A DNA stretch of 64,000 bases from contig CAJPFG010000009.1 in the NCBI GenBank assembly GCA_905339235.1, positions 62,001 to 126,000 of the forward strand. The letters run 5' to 3'. This stretch comes from Phycisphaerales bacterium (GTDB lineage Bacteria; Planctomycetota; Phycisphaerae; Phycisphaerales; UBA1924). A model generated the notes under the pieces. That model saw nothing but the letters and a program-made list of their open reading frames with translations. It ran no database searches and had not been told where the DNA came from. Positions within the stretch are counted from its first letter, which is position 1, and each line of letters opens with the position of its first letter. Both the position numbers and the translations under genes were made by a program. This document shows, piece after piece, positions 16,107 through 24,874 of the stretch.

Positions 16107-16916
16107 GTGCCGATCACGGTGACGGAGAAGTTCGAGAGCCGCAAGTCCACCAAGGGCGACAACCCTTCGGCGGAACTGGTCTACACCGTGCGCGGGACCA
16201 ACGACGACCTCGCGGCCCGGAACGCCGCCGAGACCACCAGCCCCGCGACCTATGACGGCCAGCCCCGGCAATCCACCTCCGTCGAGCCCGTCGGCGATGA
16301 GCTGTGGGAGGCCGTGGTCCGCTACGGGAAGGCTCAGGGCGGATCGCTCCCGGAGCCCGGCGAGAGCATCTTCTCTTTCGACACCGGCGGCGGCACGCAG
16401 CACATCACCCAGAGCAAGGACACGGTCTCGTCGCACGCGCCCTCGGGCTCGTCGCCCCCGGACTTCGGCGGCGCGATCGGCGTCACCGCCGACGGCGTCG
16501 AGGGCGTGGACATCACCGTTCCGGTCTTTCAGTTCTCCGAGACGCACTACTTCACCAACGACCAGGTGACGCCGTCGTACAAGGGCACGCTCTTCACGCT
16601 CACCGGCAAGGTGAACTCCGGCGCGTTCAAGGGGTTTCAGGCGGGCGAGGTGCTGTTCCTAGGCGCATCGGGCGCGCGGCGCGGTACCGACCCCGACGAC
16701 GACTGGGAGATCACCTTCCGCTTCGCGGCCAGCCCGAACGCAACCGGCATCTCCGTCGGCGACATCGGCGGCATCAGCAAGAAGGGGTGGGAGTACCTGT
16801 GGGTGCGGTACGCCGACCAGGAGGACACCGGGTCGCACGCGATCGTGAAGCGCCCGGTCGCGGCCTATGTCGAGCGCGTGTACGACGAGGGCAGCTTCGC
16901 AGGACTTGGGATCTGA
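16107..16916 (+). CDS. Phage tail-region structural protein, function unknown
   Basis: A 269-residue, mostly beta protein beginning VPITVTEKFESRKSTKGDNP, with AAGGAGAA before its GTG start. A central element EGVDITVPVFQFSETHYF and a C-terminal KKGWEYLWVRYADQEDT stand out, but I cannot match them to a named family. Its place directly after the tape measure suggests a distal tail or baseplate hub component. No catalytic motif is visible. Confidence 0.6.
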   Translation: MPITVTEKFESRKSTKGDNPSAELVYTVRGTNDDLAARNAAETTSPATYDGQPRQSTSVEPVGDELWEAVVRYGKAQGGSLPEPGESIFSFDTGGGTQHITQSKDTVSSHAPSGSSPPDFGGAIGVTADGVEGVDITVPVFQFSETHYFTNDQVTPSYKGTLFTLTGKVNSGAFKGFQAGEVLFLGASGARRGTDPDDDWEITFRFAASPNATGISVGDIGGISKKGWEYLWVRYADQEDTGSHAIVKRPVAAYVERVYDEGSFAGLGI

Positions 16917-16919
16917 ACG

Positions 16920-17948
16920 ATGGGTGACGTGTTCCGCAAAGTCCGGTCGGGCCAACCGCTCCGCATCCCCGCGGCGGCGTACAACGCCTTCGTCGATGCG
17001 GCGGTCGATCTGCGCCGGCGGGAGCGCAACTCTAACGCCGGATCGGCGCTGGAACCCGCGCAGCGCGGCATCGTGCTGGTCCGCAACGACTCCGACGATG
17101 ACATCGAGCCGTACCACGCGCTCGCTATCACGGGCGTGCTCGTCCAGCCCGACAATGAGGACCAGGAGCGGACGTTTCATAGCCGGACGCCGCTGACGGG
17201 CGAGATCGCAACTGAGGAATCCCCGTCGCTCTCGTTCGTGCTGGCACTGCAACCCATCAAACCAGGCGACCTCGGGCGGTGCGTGCTCACGGGCGTGACG
17301 CCCGCGCGGGTTTTCATCACCAACGAGACGGACACGACCTGCGAGCTCGCTCCCGAGGAGACGATGCTCGCCAGCACGCCCATGGGCGGCATCCCGATCC
17401 TGTGGAAGGAGGACGGGACGGGCGAGAAGTGGGCCGTGATCGAGATGGGCCAGCCCTCGCCCGGCCGCGTCACGGCGATTCTCGGCGCAGCGCAGCCCAT
17501 CCCCACCGAGAACAACCGCTGGCGCTATCCGTGGGTGGAGGCCCGGATCGACGGCGATCCCGGTAGCGACACCTACCTCCGCTATGTCCCCGTGCCCGAG
17601 GGATTGTCGTCGCAACTGGCCGGTGGCGGCGAGGACCCGACGCGGCTAGCGATCAACCGCTTCGAGGCCCATCACATGAACGACTTCGATCCGGGCTCCG
17701 GCTTTGGAGGGTTGCTCGGGCTGGGGCCCGTGTGCGAGTTGCCCGGCGTGCTTCCGAAGTGCCCGCCCGCGCGGTCGCTCAAGCCCAAGCTTGTGCCGAT
17801 CCCCGAGGGCGTCTGCGTGCAGCTCACCTGTGAGCGCAACAGCAAGGGCAGGCCGGTGTGGGTGTTCGAGGCGATGAGCCTGATCGAGATCGCCGACCCG
17901 GCCGACGAGAACCGCAAGTTCAACATCTACATCGAGGAGGGCGCATGA
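16920..17948 (+). CDS. Phage tail-tip-region protein, function unknown
   Basis: The 342-residue product starts MGDVFRKVRSGQPLRIPAAAYN, a beginning seen in phage proteins encoded next to tail-tip genes, and is then rich in strands with several Gly/Pro turns. Three Cys residues lie within a 35-residue stretch near the C-terminus (GPVCELPGVLPKCPPARS, VCVQLTCERNSKGRP). It starts three bases after the preceding stop and overlaps the methyltransferase start by four bases. A structural tail-tip role is inferred from position only. Confidence 0.6.
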   Translation: MGDVFRKVRSGQPLRIPAAAYNAFVDAAVDLRRRERNSNAGSALEPAQRGIVLVRNDSDDDIEPYHALAITGVLVQPDNEDQERTFHSRTPLTGEIATEESPSLSFVLALQPIKPGDLGRCVLTGVTPARVFITNETDTTCELAPEETMLASTPMGGIPILWKEDGTGEKWAVIEMGQPSPGRVTAILGAAQPIPTENNRWRYPWVEARIDGDPGSDTYLRYVPVPEGLSSQLAGGGEDPTRLAINRFEAHHMNDFDPGSGFGGLLGLGPVCELPGVLPKCPPARSLKPKLVPIPEGVCVQLTCERNSKGRPVWVFEAMSLIEIADPADENRKFNIYIEEGA

Positions 17949-18553
17949 CCACGACCTCCCGGACCAAGCCCCCACTCGACGCACGCCGCGAGCACGAGCG
18001 GAAGAAGTACGTCGCGCTCGCTTCGCGTCCTGCCGCGCCGGGAGCCGGGTACGGCTCAACCAACCACGGGGCGGGCGCGATCTCGCTCGTGCAGCGCCTC
18101 AAGCCCCGGTTGGTGGTGGACTTCGGGTGCGGTCGGAACGACTTCATCGGTGCCCTGCGCCGTCTCGGCATGGATGGGCTTGGCGTCGACTTCGCTTTCC
18201 CCGAGGCGGACATCCCGCGGGCGATGCACAAGACCGGGCTGCTCGACGGCGTTGCCGATGTCGTGACGAGCTTCGATGCCCTAGAGCACCTGCTTCCCGA
18301 GGATGTGGACGCGGTGCTCGCGGAGATGCGGCGGGTCGGTCGCCCGCGGGCGCACTTCGTGTTCTCGATCTGCACGCGACCGAGCCGAACCACCGTCGCC
18401 GGGGAGGGGCTGCACCCGACCGTGCGGCCTCTGGCGTGGTGGCTTGATCGCATCGGTCAGGTGGGAACGGTGACGGCACCGAAGGCCGAGGGGCGGTACA
18501 TCGTCGGGCGGTTTGCGGCCAAGGAGAGCCGTGGGGGGTGCGGTTGTGCGTGA
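17945..18553 (+). CDS. Class I SAM-dependent methyltransferase
   Basis: The 202-residue protein carries the SAM-binding motif VVDFGCGRNDFIGAL at about residues 57-71, then an acidic residue after a strand (LGVDF) and a VVTSFDALEHL motif near 105. This is the Rossmann methyltransferase family that acts on small molecules, sugars or lipids rather than on DNA. It ends GGCGCA. It overlaps genes on both sides and forms a module with the next two. The substrate is unknown; sugar O-methylation would fit the glycosyltransferase-like neighbour. Confidence 0.8.
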   Translation: MTTTSRTKPPLDARREHERKKYVALASRPAAPGAGYGSTNHGAGAISLVQRLKPRLVVDFGCGRNDFIGALRRLGMDGLGVDFAFPEADIPRAMHKTGLLDGVADVVTSFDALEHLLPEDVDAVLAEMRRVGRPRAHFVFSICTRPSRTTVAGEGLHPTVRPLAWWLDRIGQVGTVTAPKAEGRYIVGRFAAKESRGGCGCA

Positions 18554-19454
18554 GAACCAGTCGGACATCGCGGCGCTCCAGGCGGGACTCAAGGCGCGGA
18601 AGCCCGCACGGGATGGCCTGCGCCTCTATACCGCCGACTTCGATTCGGTATCGCTGACAGGGTTCTACCGCCGACGTTCGGCGTTCCTGATCCTCTCGGG
18701 TCCATCGCTCACGCAGGTGGACCTCACCCAGCTCAACAAACGCGGTATCGTCACGATGGGGGTGAACAACTCCTGGTCCGTGCATCGTCCGACGCTGTGG
18801 ACCTGCGTGGACGATCCGGGCCGCTTCATCGACATCGGCTGGAAGGACCCCGGCATCCTGAAGTTTGTGCCGACGTGCTGCTGGGACAAGCGACTCCGCA
18901 TCCAGAACCCCGACGGCACCATGCGCAACAGCGCCTTCCGAGTTCGGCAGATGCCAAGCGTGCTGTTCTTCCGCCGCGCCGATCACTTCGACCATGAGCG
19001 GTTCCTGACGGGCGATTCGGTCCCGTGGGGGAACGACGCCAAGCACGCGGATTCGCTCGGGATCACCGGCAAGCGCAGCGTCATGCTCGTGGCGCTGCGC
19101 CTGCTGCACCACCTGGGCTTCGGCACGGTGTACCTGCTCGGTTGCGACTTCAAGATGGCGGCCGACCGCAGGTACGCCTTCGATGAGCACCGGGCACCCA
19201 ACGCCATCCGGCACAACAACATCCTGTACGACTCGCTGGCCCGCCGCTTCGAGGCCCTGCGGCCGCACTTCGACAAGCACCGATTCCGCGTGATCAACTG
19301 CTCGCCCGGAAGCGAGCTCCAGGCGTTCGACCGCATGGACTTCGACGCGGCGGTGAAGGCCGCGTCCGCCGAGTGCGGCAAGCCCGTGAGCACGCAGGGT
19401 TGGTACGAACCGAACCCGAAGCCCGCTCCGACCCCGCAGGAGGCCGCCCGATGA
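18531..19454 (+). CDS. Maf/DUF115-like protein (6-hydroxymethylpterin diphosphokinase MptE-like fold; possible glycosyltransferase)
   Basis: About 307 residues, starting at GTG 18,531 (AAGGAG upstream; GTG 18,546 is possible). AFLILSGPSLTQVDLTQL, VTMGVNNSWSVHRPTLWTCVDDP and FGTVYLLGCDFKM form the pattern of DUF115/MptE-like proteins: a Rossmann-like fold with the G-PSL nucleotide loop and a late VYLLGxD element. The family includes Maf flagellin glycosyltransferases and archaeal pterin kinases. Next to a Ser-rich protein, a glycosyltransferase is the more interesting option, but this remains inference. It overlaps the Hint-protein start by four bases. Confidence 0.7.
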   Translation: MGGAVVRENQSDIAALQAGLKARKPARDGLRLYTADFDSVSLTGFYRRRSAFLILSGPSLTQVDLTQLNKRGIVTMGVNNSWSVHRPTLWTCVDDPGRFIDIGWKDPGILKFVPTCCWDKRLRIQNPDGTMRNSAFRVRQMPSVLFFRRADHFDHERFLTGDSVPWGNDAKHADSLGITGKRSVMLVALRLLHHLGFGTVYLLGCDFKMAADRRYAFDEHRAPNAIRHNNILYDSLARRFEALRPHFDKHRFRVINCSPGSELQAFDRMDFDAAVKAASAECGKPVSTQGWYEPNPKPAPTPQEAAR

Positions 19455-20902
19455 GCGACGGCCCGACCCGATACTACTTATACATCCCCGTGTGGGCGAC
19501 GGGCCGTCCGCCCACGGGTGGCGGGTCGAGCAACTACTCCACGCCCTCGGGTTCGACGCCCGAGAGCACCCACTCGACGCCGACCAGCACCCCGAGCATG
19601 CCGCCGAGCTACTCGACGACCGGCGATGTCATCTACACGACCGGGCCGAGCGGAACTCCCACGCTCACGTTCTACACCACCGGCGCCTTTACGAGCAACA
19701 CGTCCGGCACGACGCACACGCCGTCGAGCAGTGGGTCGAGCGATTCCATGTCTTCGGGGTCATCGGGTTCGAGCAGCGGTTCGCCGTCCTCGTCCGCAGG
19801 CAGTTCTTCCTCCGGCTCGATGTCGTCCAGCGGATCCTCCTCTTCGGGATCATCCTCGAGCGGGTCGTCCAGCAGTGGTTCCGGGTCTGGCTCTTCGAGC
19901 GGCTCCGGGTCATCGAGCGGATCGGGTTCGTCCGGATCGGGCAGCAGCGGCCAGAGCAGCGGGATGTCCAGCGGCGCTTCATCCGGCGCGAGCAGCGGGA
20001 TGAGCTCAGGGGCGTCGTCGGGCGCATCCTCAGGCGGTTCCTCAGGTGGCGGGTCGTCCGGTGGAGGCTCCTCGGGCGGCGGTGGCTCCTCCGGTGGAGG
20101 TGGATCGAGTGGCGGTGGCGGATCATCGGGTGGCGGTGGGTCCAGCGGCGGTGGCGGGAGCAGCGGCAACTGCCTCCTCTTCGGCACCCTCGTGCGGCTC
20201 GAGGACGGCCGCCTCACGCCGATCGAGAACCTCAAGCCCGGCGACCGAATCGCATCCATCCAGGTCCCCGGTCTCGAGGTCGATGTGCCCTACCGCGCCC
20301 AGTACAACTGGCTCTCGCACCACGGCCTTCACGGCGCGACGCCCGTCGCTGCGCGCGTGGCCAGCATCCTCCTCGGCGAGCACCACGGATTCATGGTCAT
20401 CAACCGCCGCTTGAAGGCAACGCCCGAGCACCCGTTCATGATCCGCCGCGGCGACGAGTGGGGCTTCGCGTCGGCCGAGTTCATCCAGCCCGGTGACTTT
20501 CTGATCAACGAGCACATGAACGAGGAGGAGGTCGAATCCGTCGTCCGCATCGACGCGCCGACCCGCACCGTGGCCATCCACATCCCCGGCACCAACACGC
20601 TGCTTGCCGAAGGAGTCTGGGTCCACAACGACATGCCCGCGACCGCCCAGAGTTCCGGCTCGGGCAGCGCCTCCGGCTCGGGCTCTGGGTCCGCGAGCGG
20701 ATCGGGCTCCGGCTCCGGCTCTGGTTCAGGCTCAGGGTCGGGATCGGGCAGCGGCTCATCGAGCGGCAGCGGGTCGTCGGGCAGCAAATCCAGCGGCTCA
20801 TCGTCGTTCTCGTCGGGCTCCTCCTCGGGCTCCGGCAGCGGCTCGGGGAGCATGAGCGGGTCCAGTTCGAGCGGTGGAGGAACGGGAACATTCTCGATCT
20901 AG
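19451..20902 (+). CDS. Ser/Gly-rich protein with internal Hint (bacterial intein-like) domain
   Basis: The 483-residue protein has three parts. Residues 1-240 are a Ser/Thr/Pro start and then Ser/Gly repeats, ending in GGGGSS units. Residues 241-393 are a Hint domain: it opens with Cys241 (CLLFGTLVRLEDG), has a block-B-type ATPEHPF, and closes VWVHN with His392-Asn393. After Asn393 comes DMPATAQ and a second Ser/Gly repeat tract to the end. Cys1 and terminal HN are the splicing residues; the +1 residue is Asp, not Cys/Ser/Thr, which is the mark of type-A bacterial intein-like domains. It closes the phage operon and is probably a tail-tip or adhesin protein. Confidence 0.85.
   Translation: MSDGPTRYYLYIPVWATGRPPTGGGSSNYSTPSGSTPESTHSTPTSTPSMPPSYSTTGDVIYTTGPSGTPTLTFYTTGAFTSNTSGTTHTPSSSGSSDSMSSGSSGSSSGSPSSSAGSSSSGSMSSSGSSSSGSSSSGSSSSGSGSGSSSGSGSSSGSGSSGSGSSGQSSGMSSGASSGASSGMSSGASSGASSGGSSGGGSSGGGSSGGGGSSGGGGSSGGGGSSGGGGSSGGGGSSGNCLLFGTLVRLEDGRLTPIENLKPGDRIASIQVPGLEVDVPYRAQYNWLSHHGLHGATPVAARVASILLGEHHGFMVINRRLKATPEHPFMIRRGDEWGFASAEFIQPGDFLINEHMNEEEVESVVRIDAPTRTVAIHIPGTNTLLAEGVWVHNDMPATAQSSGSGSASGSGSGSASGSGSGSGSGSGSGSGSGSGSSSGSGSSGSKSSGSSSFSSGSSSGSGSGSGSMSGSSSSGGGTGTFSI
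19722..20170 (+). repeat. N-terminal Ser/Gly repeat tract of the Hint protein
   Basis: About 150 codons of degenerate SG, SSG and SSGA units lead into a run of GGGGSS units next to the Hint domain. The DNA is imperfectly repetitive (varied tcg/agc/tcc Ser codons), so it is selected at protein level rather than a simple DNA satellite. The antisense frame yields long Asp/Pro-rich open frames that are artefacts. Confidence 0.85.
20641..20890 (+). repeat. C-terminal Ser/Gly repeat tract of the Hint protein
   Basis: After the Hint domain the frame encodes an almost pure alternation of Gly and Ser, including a long (GS)n run, ending GGGTGTFSI. Codon choice varies, again pointing to protein-level selection. 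The two tracts would be joined if the Hint domain spliced, or separated if it cleaved. Confidence 0.85.
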
Positions 20903-20931
20903 CTGAGGGCAAATCTCCTACGCTCGCCGGT

Positions 20932-21249
20932 ATGGACAGTCCGGTCCGTGTCGTGCTAGACCTCGAGATCAGCGTCTCGGAGCAGCGGCTCGCTGACCTC
21001 TTGGCGTTCCTGCGCCGAGCGGTTCCCTTCTACGAGCAACCGGGCGGTATCCGCGTCACGTTACTCCGAGACGATCAACGGCCCGGCAGGTACATCGAGC
21101 GTGTTGAGTACGCGGATGAATCCGCCTTTGCACTCGACCAACGCCGGGTCGCCGAGGACCAGCACATGAAGGCGCTGCTGGCGGAATGGCGCGGCCTGCT
21201 CCAAGAGCCGCCAATCGTCCGATTGTACCGCACGGCCAGCTGGGCGTGA
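20932..21249 (+). CDS. Small protein of unknown function (possible ABM-like fold)
   Basis: The 105-residue protein alternates strand and helix (VRVVLDLEISVSEQR, FLRRAVPFYEQPGGIRVTLL, RYIERVEYADESAF, ALLAEWRGLLQEP) in the way of ferredoxin-like antibiotic-biosynthesis-monooxygenase (ABM) domains: a sheet with a GG-IR-V strand and a final YR strand. The resemblance is to the fold pattern only. It lies between the phage end module and the nitrate operon, so it may belong to either the host or the element. Confidence 0.55.
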   Translation: MDSPVRVVLDLEISVSEQRLADLLAFLRRAVPFYEQPGGIRVTLLRDDQRPGRYIERVEYADESAFALDQRRVAEDQHMKALLAEWRGLLQEPPIVRLYRTASWA

Positions 21250-21380
21250 GGTGGGAGAAGCTGCGGTCTTCGCGGCCTCCTGGGCTGCCGGGCGGAGGCG
21301 GCCTACCCCGCCTCCCTCGAGGCGTCCCGCACAACCTCCGAGCGGGGGGTAGCGCGCGTCCGCACCGTCCGGCTTACACT

Positions 21381-21400
21381 CCGACATTCATGGATGTCGG
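21381..21400. promoter_or_regulatory. 7-6-7 palindrome upstream of the nitrate-reductase operon (candidate operator)
   Basis: CCGACAT at 21,381-21,387 is matched by its reverse complement ATGTCGG at 21,394-21,400 around a 6-base spacer. It lies 30 bases before the chosen start of the first nitrate-operon gene, just after a -10-like TACACT at 21,375-21,380. A dimeric regulator bound here would overlap the transcription start. No matching -35 element was seen. Confidence 0.45.
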
Positions 21401-21429
21401 CTTGGGGCCAATCAGGATGCGAGGTGACG

Positions 21430-22569
21430 ATGCCATCCTTGAGTCGAGAAACAGTTCGGGCCGGCACACGAGGCGTAGTCGCCACGCTGTTGGTGGCTGC
21501 CCTGATCGCCATCGGCTCCCGCAACCTCGCCCATTTTGACGCGGCGCTTGTCGGGTACACCTTCGCCACGCTCTTTGCGGTCTTCGCGATCACGTACCGC
21601 TATTCGATGTGGTTGCAGCGCCCGCCGACGGCAGTCTATTGGCGGCGGGGCTGGCAGGTCTTCTTCTCCCGTGACCGGCTGCTCAGCAACCTCGCCGCCT
21701 GGCCCAAGCGCGTCGTCGGGGTGTTCGCGCTCAACAACTTCATCTTCCGGCGCAGTAAGACCCGGTGGGCGGCCCACTGGCTCATCATGTGGGGCTGCCT
21801 GCTGGCGGGCGCGATCACCTTTCCGCTGGTCTTTGGGTGGATTCATTTCCAGACGCCCGTCGACGACTTTGAGCGCTACCGCGTGTACGTCTTCGGATTC
21901 CCCACGTTCAGCTTCAGGATCGAGAGCATCCTCGGCGGGTTGATCTTCCACGGCCTGGTGTGGGCCTCGTTCCTGGTGATCGCGGGGGTGATGATCGCGA
22001 TGCGCCGGCGGATGCGTGATCGAGGCGCTGAGGCGGTCCAACAGTTCGGCGAGGACTTCCTGCCGCTCATCCTGCTGTTCGCGGTGAGCATCACCGGGCT
22101 GATGCTGACGGCGAGCTACACCTGGATGAAGGGGTACGCCTACGACTTCCTGGCGATCATCCACGCGGCGACCGTGATCTTCACGCTGCTGTGGCTGCCC
22201 TTCGGCAAGTTCTTTCACATCTTCCAGCGGCCGGCGCAGCTGGGCGTGGCCTTCTACAAAGACGCCGGTAGGACCGGTGAGCAGGCGGTGTGCCGAAACT
22301 GCGCCCAGCCGTTTGCCTCGAAGATGCACGTCGAAGACCTCATCCGGGTCGAGCGCGAGCTTGGGTACTCCTACGAGATGCCCGCAGACCCCGCGGGCCA
22401 TTACCAGTACATCTGCCCGCGCTGCCGCCGCCTCAGCATGGCGCTGGCGCAAGGCCGCTTGTGGCAGGCCGGCCGGGGCCGCGAGGTGACGGATCGCCCT
22501 GGGATCGTGGATGTTGCGGCGATGATGGAGGCCGCATCGGCCCCGGCGACGACGACCGAGCGTGCTTGA
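21430..22569 (+). CDS. NarI/DsrM-like membrane subunit of the nitrate reductase system
   Basis: This 379-residue protein has about five or six hydrophobic segments, including [39 protein letters not shown] and [22 protein letters not shown]. Membrane His residues (AHW, FHG, IHA, FFHI) suit di-haem b binding as in NarI, HdrE and DsrM. The C-terminal tail carries two Cys pairs, CRNCAQPF and CPRCRRLS, forming a zinc-ribbon-like element. The start at 21,430 has GAGG upstream. It probably passes quinol electrons to the catalytic unit encoded 18 bases downstream. It is a larger, divergent relative of NarI rather than NarI itself. Confidence 0.75.
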   Translation: MPSLSRETVRAGTRGVVATLLVAALIAIGSRNLAHFDAALVGYTFATLFAVFAITYRYSMWLQRPPTAVYWRRGWQVFFSRDRLLSNLAAWPKRVVGVFALNNFIFRRSKTRWAAHWLIMWGCLLAGAITFPLVFGWIHFQTPVDDFERYRVYVFGFPTFSFRIESILGGLIFHGLVWASFLVIAGVMIAMRRRMRDRGAEAVQQFGEDFLPLILLFAVSITGLMLTASYTWMKGYAYDFLAIIHAATVIFTLLWLPFGKFFHIFQRPAQLGVAFYKDAGRTGEQAVCRNCAQPFASKMHVEDLIRVERELGYSYEMPADPAGHYQYICPRCRRLSMALAQGRLWQAGRGREVTDRPGIVDVAAMMEAASAPATTTERA

Positions 22570-22587
22570 TCGACCAGAAGGATTCTC

Positions 22588-24858
22588 ATGTCCAACCCTC
22601 CTTCAAACCTCCTGCCGATCCTGGACCGTTTCGGGCCACACCTGAACCGCGCCAGCCCCGTGCGCCTGGCCACCGACGCCGAGCCGGACCGGCTCGTCAA
22701 GACGCACTGCTGCTTCTGCGGCCAGCAGTGCGGCATCCAGCTCAAGGTCAAGGACAACGTCGTCACCGGCTTCGAGCCGTGGTACGACTTCCCATTCAAC
22801 CGCGGGATGCTCTGCCCCAAGGGCGTCAAGCGCTATCTCCAGGGAGCTCATCCGGATCGGTTGCTCACCGCGTTCAAGCGGGACACCTCCGTCCCCGAGG
22901 GTTTCAGCCCGATGGGCTACCAAGAGGCGATCACGCGCGTCGCCTCCGAGATCGCCCGCATCCAGAAGACCTACGGCAACTCGGCGATGGGCGTGCTGAG
23001 CGGTGCGAGTCTCACCGTCGAAAAGGCGTACCTGATGGGCAAGTTTGCCCGGGTCTGTCTGAAGACTCCCTACATCGATTACAACGGCCGACTGTGCATG
23101 GTGAGCGCCGGCGCTGGGAACAAGAAGGCGTTCGGCATCGACCGGGCGGCAAACCCGTGGAGCGACATCCCCAAGGCCGAGTTGATCTGGATCAGCGGGG
23201 CCAACGTCGCCGAGTGCGCGCCCATCACGACCGAGTACGTCTGGCAGGCCCGCGAGAACGGGGCGCGGATCATCGTCGTGGACCCTCGCATCACGCCGCT
23301 GGCGCGCACCTGCGACTTGTTCCTTCCGGTGAAGCCGGGGCGCGACATCGCGCTGTTCAACGGTGTGCTGCACCTGATGATCGAGAAGGGGTGGATCGAT
23401 CGGCCCTTTATCGAGCAGTTCACCGTCGGCTTCGACAAGGTCGCTGAGCACGTAGCCTCCTGGAACCCCACCAAGACGGCTGAGGTGACGGGCATTCCCG
23501 AGCGGCTGATCCGCCAGGCGGCGGAGTGGTGGGGCACGGCCAAGTCCAGCTTCCTCATGCACGCCCGCGGGATCGAGCACCATTCGCACGGGGTGCAGAA
23601 CGTGCTGGGCTCGATCAACATGGTGCTGGCCTCCGGCCGTATCGGGCGCGAGGGGTGCGGGTACGGCACCATCACCGGCCAGGCCAACGGCCAGGGCGGG
23701 CGCGAACACGGGCAGAAGTGCGACCAGCTCCCCGGCTGGCGCGACATCTCCAACCCCGTCGATCGCGCCCACATCGCCAAGATCTGGGGCATTGCCGAGC
23801 CGGATATGCCCGGCCCCGGCGTCGATTGCTACGAGATGTTCCGCAAGATCGACAAGGGCGAGATCAAGGGCCTGATCTCGCTCTGCTTCAACCCCATCGT
23901 CTCCCTCCCCGACAATAACTTCATCGCCCGTGCCCTCGGCAAGCTCGAGTTCTACGTCGCCATCGACTTCTTCATGAACGAGACGGCGCGGCACGCGGAC
24001 ATCGTGCTCCCCGGTTCCCTCCAGGAGGAAGACGAGGGTGTGGTGACGCAGATCGAGGGGAAGGTCATCAAGATCAACAAGGCCGTGGACTGCCCGGGCG
24101 ATGCGAAGCAGGACTGGCGGATCGTGCAGGACATCGCGGCTGCGCTGGATCGCCCGAAAGGCTTCACCTTCACCGAGCCTCGGGCCATTTTCGATGAGCT
24201 CCGCGTCGCCAGCAAGGGCGGCGTCGCCGATTACTCCGGCATCACCTACGAGAAGATCGAGCAGCAGTACGGCGTCTGCTGGCCGTGCTACAGCGAGGAC
24301 CCCAGCGGCAAGCCCATCGACCACGCGGGCACGCCGCGGCTCTTTGAGCCCGGCTCGTGGAACGTGGTCGCCAAGGGCGCGGGCCCGTTCTACTTCCCGG
24401 ACGGCAAGGCCCGCTTCAATGTGGCCCCGTACACGCCGCCCGCGGAGGACGTGGACGCCGAGTATCCCCTCATGCTGACGACGGGGCGCGTCATCAGTCA
24501 GTTCCTCTCAGGCACGCAGACCCGGCGAATCGGTCCGCTCGTGGACCAATACCCCGAACCGCGGATCGAGATGCACCCGCAACTGGCAGAGAGAATGGGG
24601 ATCAAAGACGGGGACTGGGTAACGGCCGAGTCCCGCCGCGGCGACTGCACTCTGCAGGCAATGGTTGTGACGACGATCCGACCCGACACGATCTTCATTC
24701 CCTACCACTGGCCGGGCCGCAAGAGCGCCAACCAGCTCACGATCTCGGCCCAGGACCCCATCTCCAAGATCCCGGAATACAAGGTGTGCGCGGTCCGGAT
24801 TCGCAAAGCTGACAGACCGCCGGAATGGGCAGGAAAGCTGGAACCGCAGCAAGGCTGA
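22588..24858 (+). CDS. Nitrate reductase catalytic subunit, NarB/NasA-type (bis-MGD molybdoenzyme)
   Basis: The 756-residue molybdopterin oxidoreductase begins with a 4Fe-4S site at Cys41/44/48 ([10 protein letters not shown]) and Cys76 (GMLCPKG). Cys170 in [11 protein letters not shown] is the likely molybdenum ligand. The MGD contacts and the C-terminal molydopterin-dinucleotide-binding domain ([34 protein letters not shown]) are present. This arrangement fits assimilatory-type cytoplasmic nitrate reductases and NapA-like enzymes. No Tat signal precedes the cluster, so it should act in the cytoplasm. Its neighbours (ferredoxin, Rieske, NarI-like subunit and moco genes) support nitrate reduction, though another oxyanion substrate is possible. 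Confidence 0.85.
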   Translation: MSNPPSNLLPILDRFGPHLNRASPVRLATDAEPDRLVKTHCCFCGQQCGIQLKVKDNVVTGFEPWYDFPFNRGMLCPKGVKRYLQGAHPDRLLTAFKRDTSVPEGFSPMGYQEAITRVASEIARIQKTYGNSAMGVLSGASLTVEKAYLMGKFARVCLKTPYIDYNGRLCMVSAGAGNKKAFGIDRAANPWSDIPKAELIWISGANVAECAPITTEYVWQARENGARIIVVDPRITPLARTCDLFLPVKPGRDIALFNGVLHLMIEKGWIDRPFIEQFTVGFDKVAEHVASWNPTKTAEVTGIPERLIRQAAEWWGTAKSSFLMHARGIEHHSHGVQNVLGSINMVLASGRIGREGCGYGTITGQANGQGGREHGQKCDQLPGWRDISNPVDRAHIAKIWGIAEPDMPGPGVDCYEMFRKIDKGEIKGLISLCFNPIVSLPDNNFIARALGKLEFYVAIDFFMNETARHADIVLPGSLQEEDEGVVTQIEGKVIKINKAVDCPGDAKQDWRIVQDIAAALDRPKGFTFTEPRAIFDELRVASKGGVADYSGITYEKIEQQYGVCWPCYSEDPSGKPIDHAGTPRLFEPGSWNVVAKGAGPFYFPDGKARFNVAPYTPPAEDVDAEYPLMLTTGRVISQFLSGTQTRRIGPLVDQYPEPRIEMHPQLAERMGIKDGDWVTAESRRGDCTLQAMVVTTIRPDTIFIPYHWPGRKSANQLTISAQDPISKIPEYKVCAVRIRKADRPPEWAGKLEPQQG

Positions 24859-24874
24859 ACAGATCGGAGCCTCT

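Larger units (their letters stand above)
1..20902. mobile_element. Tailed-phage late region (prophage or phage-like element), left end outside window
   Basis: A continuous set of siphophage-type morphogenesis genes runs from a ParB-methyltransferase through terminase, portal, protease-capsid fusion, neck proteins, tail tube, tail chaperone pair and tape measure to an end module with a Hint-domain protein. Most neighbours overlap by a few bases or are spaced closely, as in a phage late operon. The next clear host operon (nitrate reductase) starts near 21,430. I see no integrase, recombinase, endolysin or repeated attachment site, and no tRNA at the right edge, so the exact right boundary (20,903 to 21,430) is inferred. 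It could be an intact prophage, a remnant or a gene-transfer-agent-like element. Confidence 0.85.

Noticed and set aside
19672-20259. Asp/Pro-rich reverse-strand open frames across the Ser/Gly repeat
   Set aside because: They are the antisense of Ser/Gly codons, produced by repeat composition.
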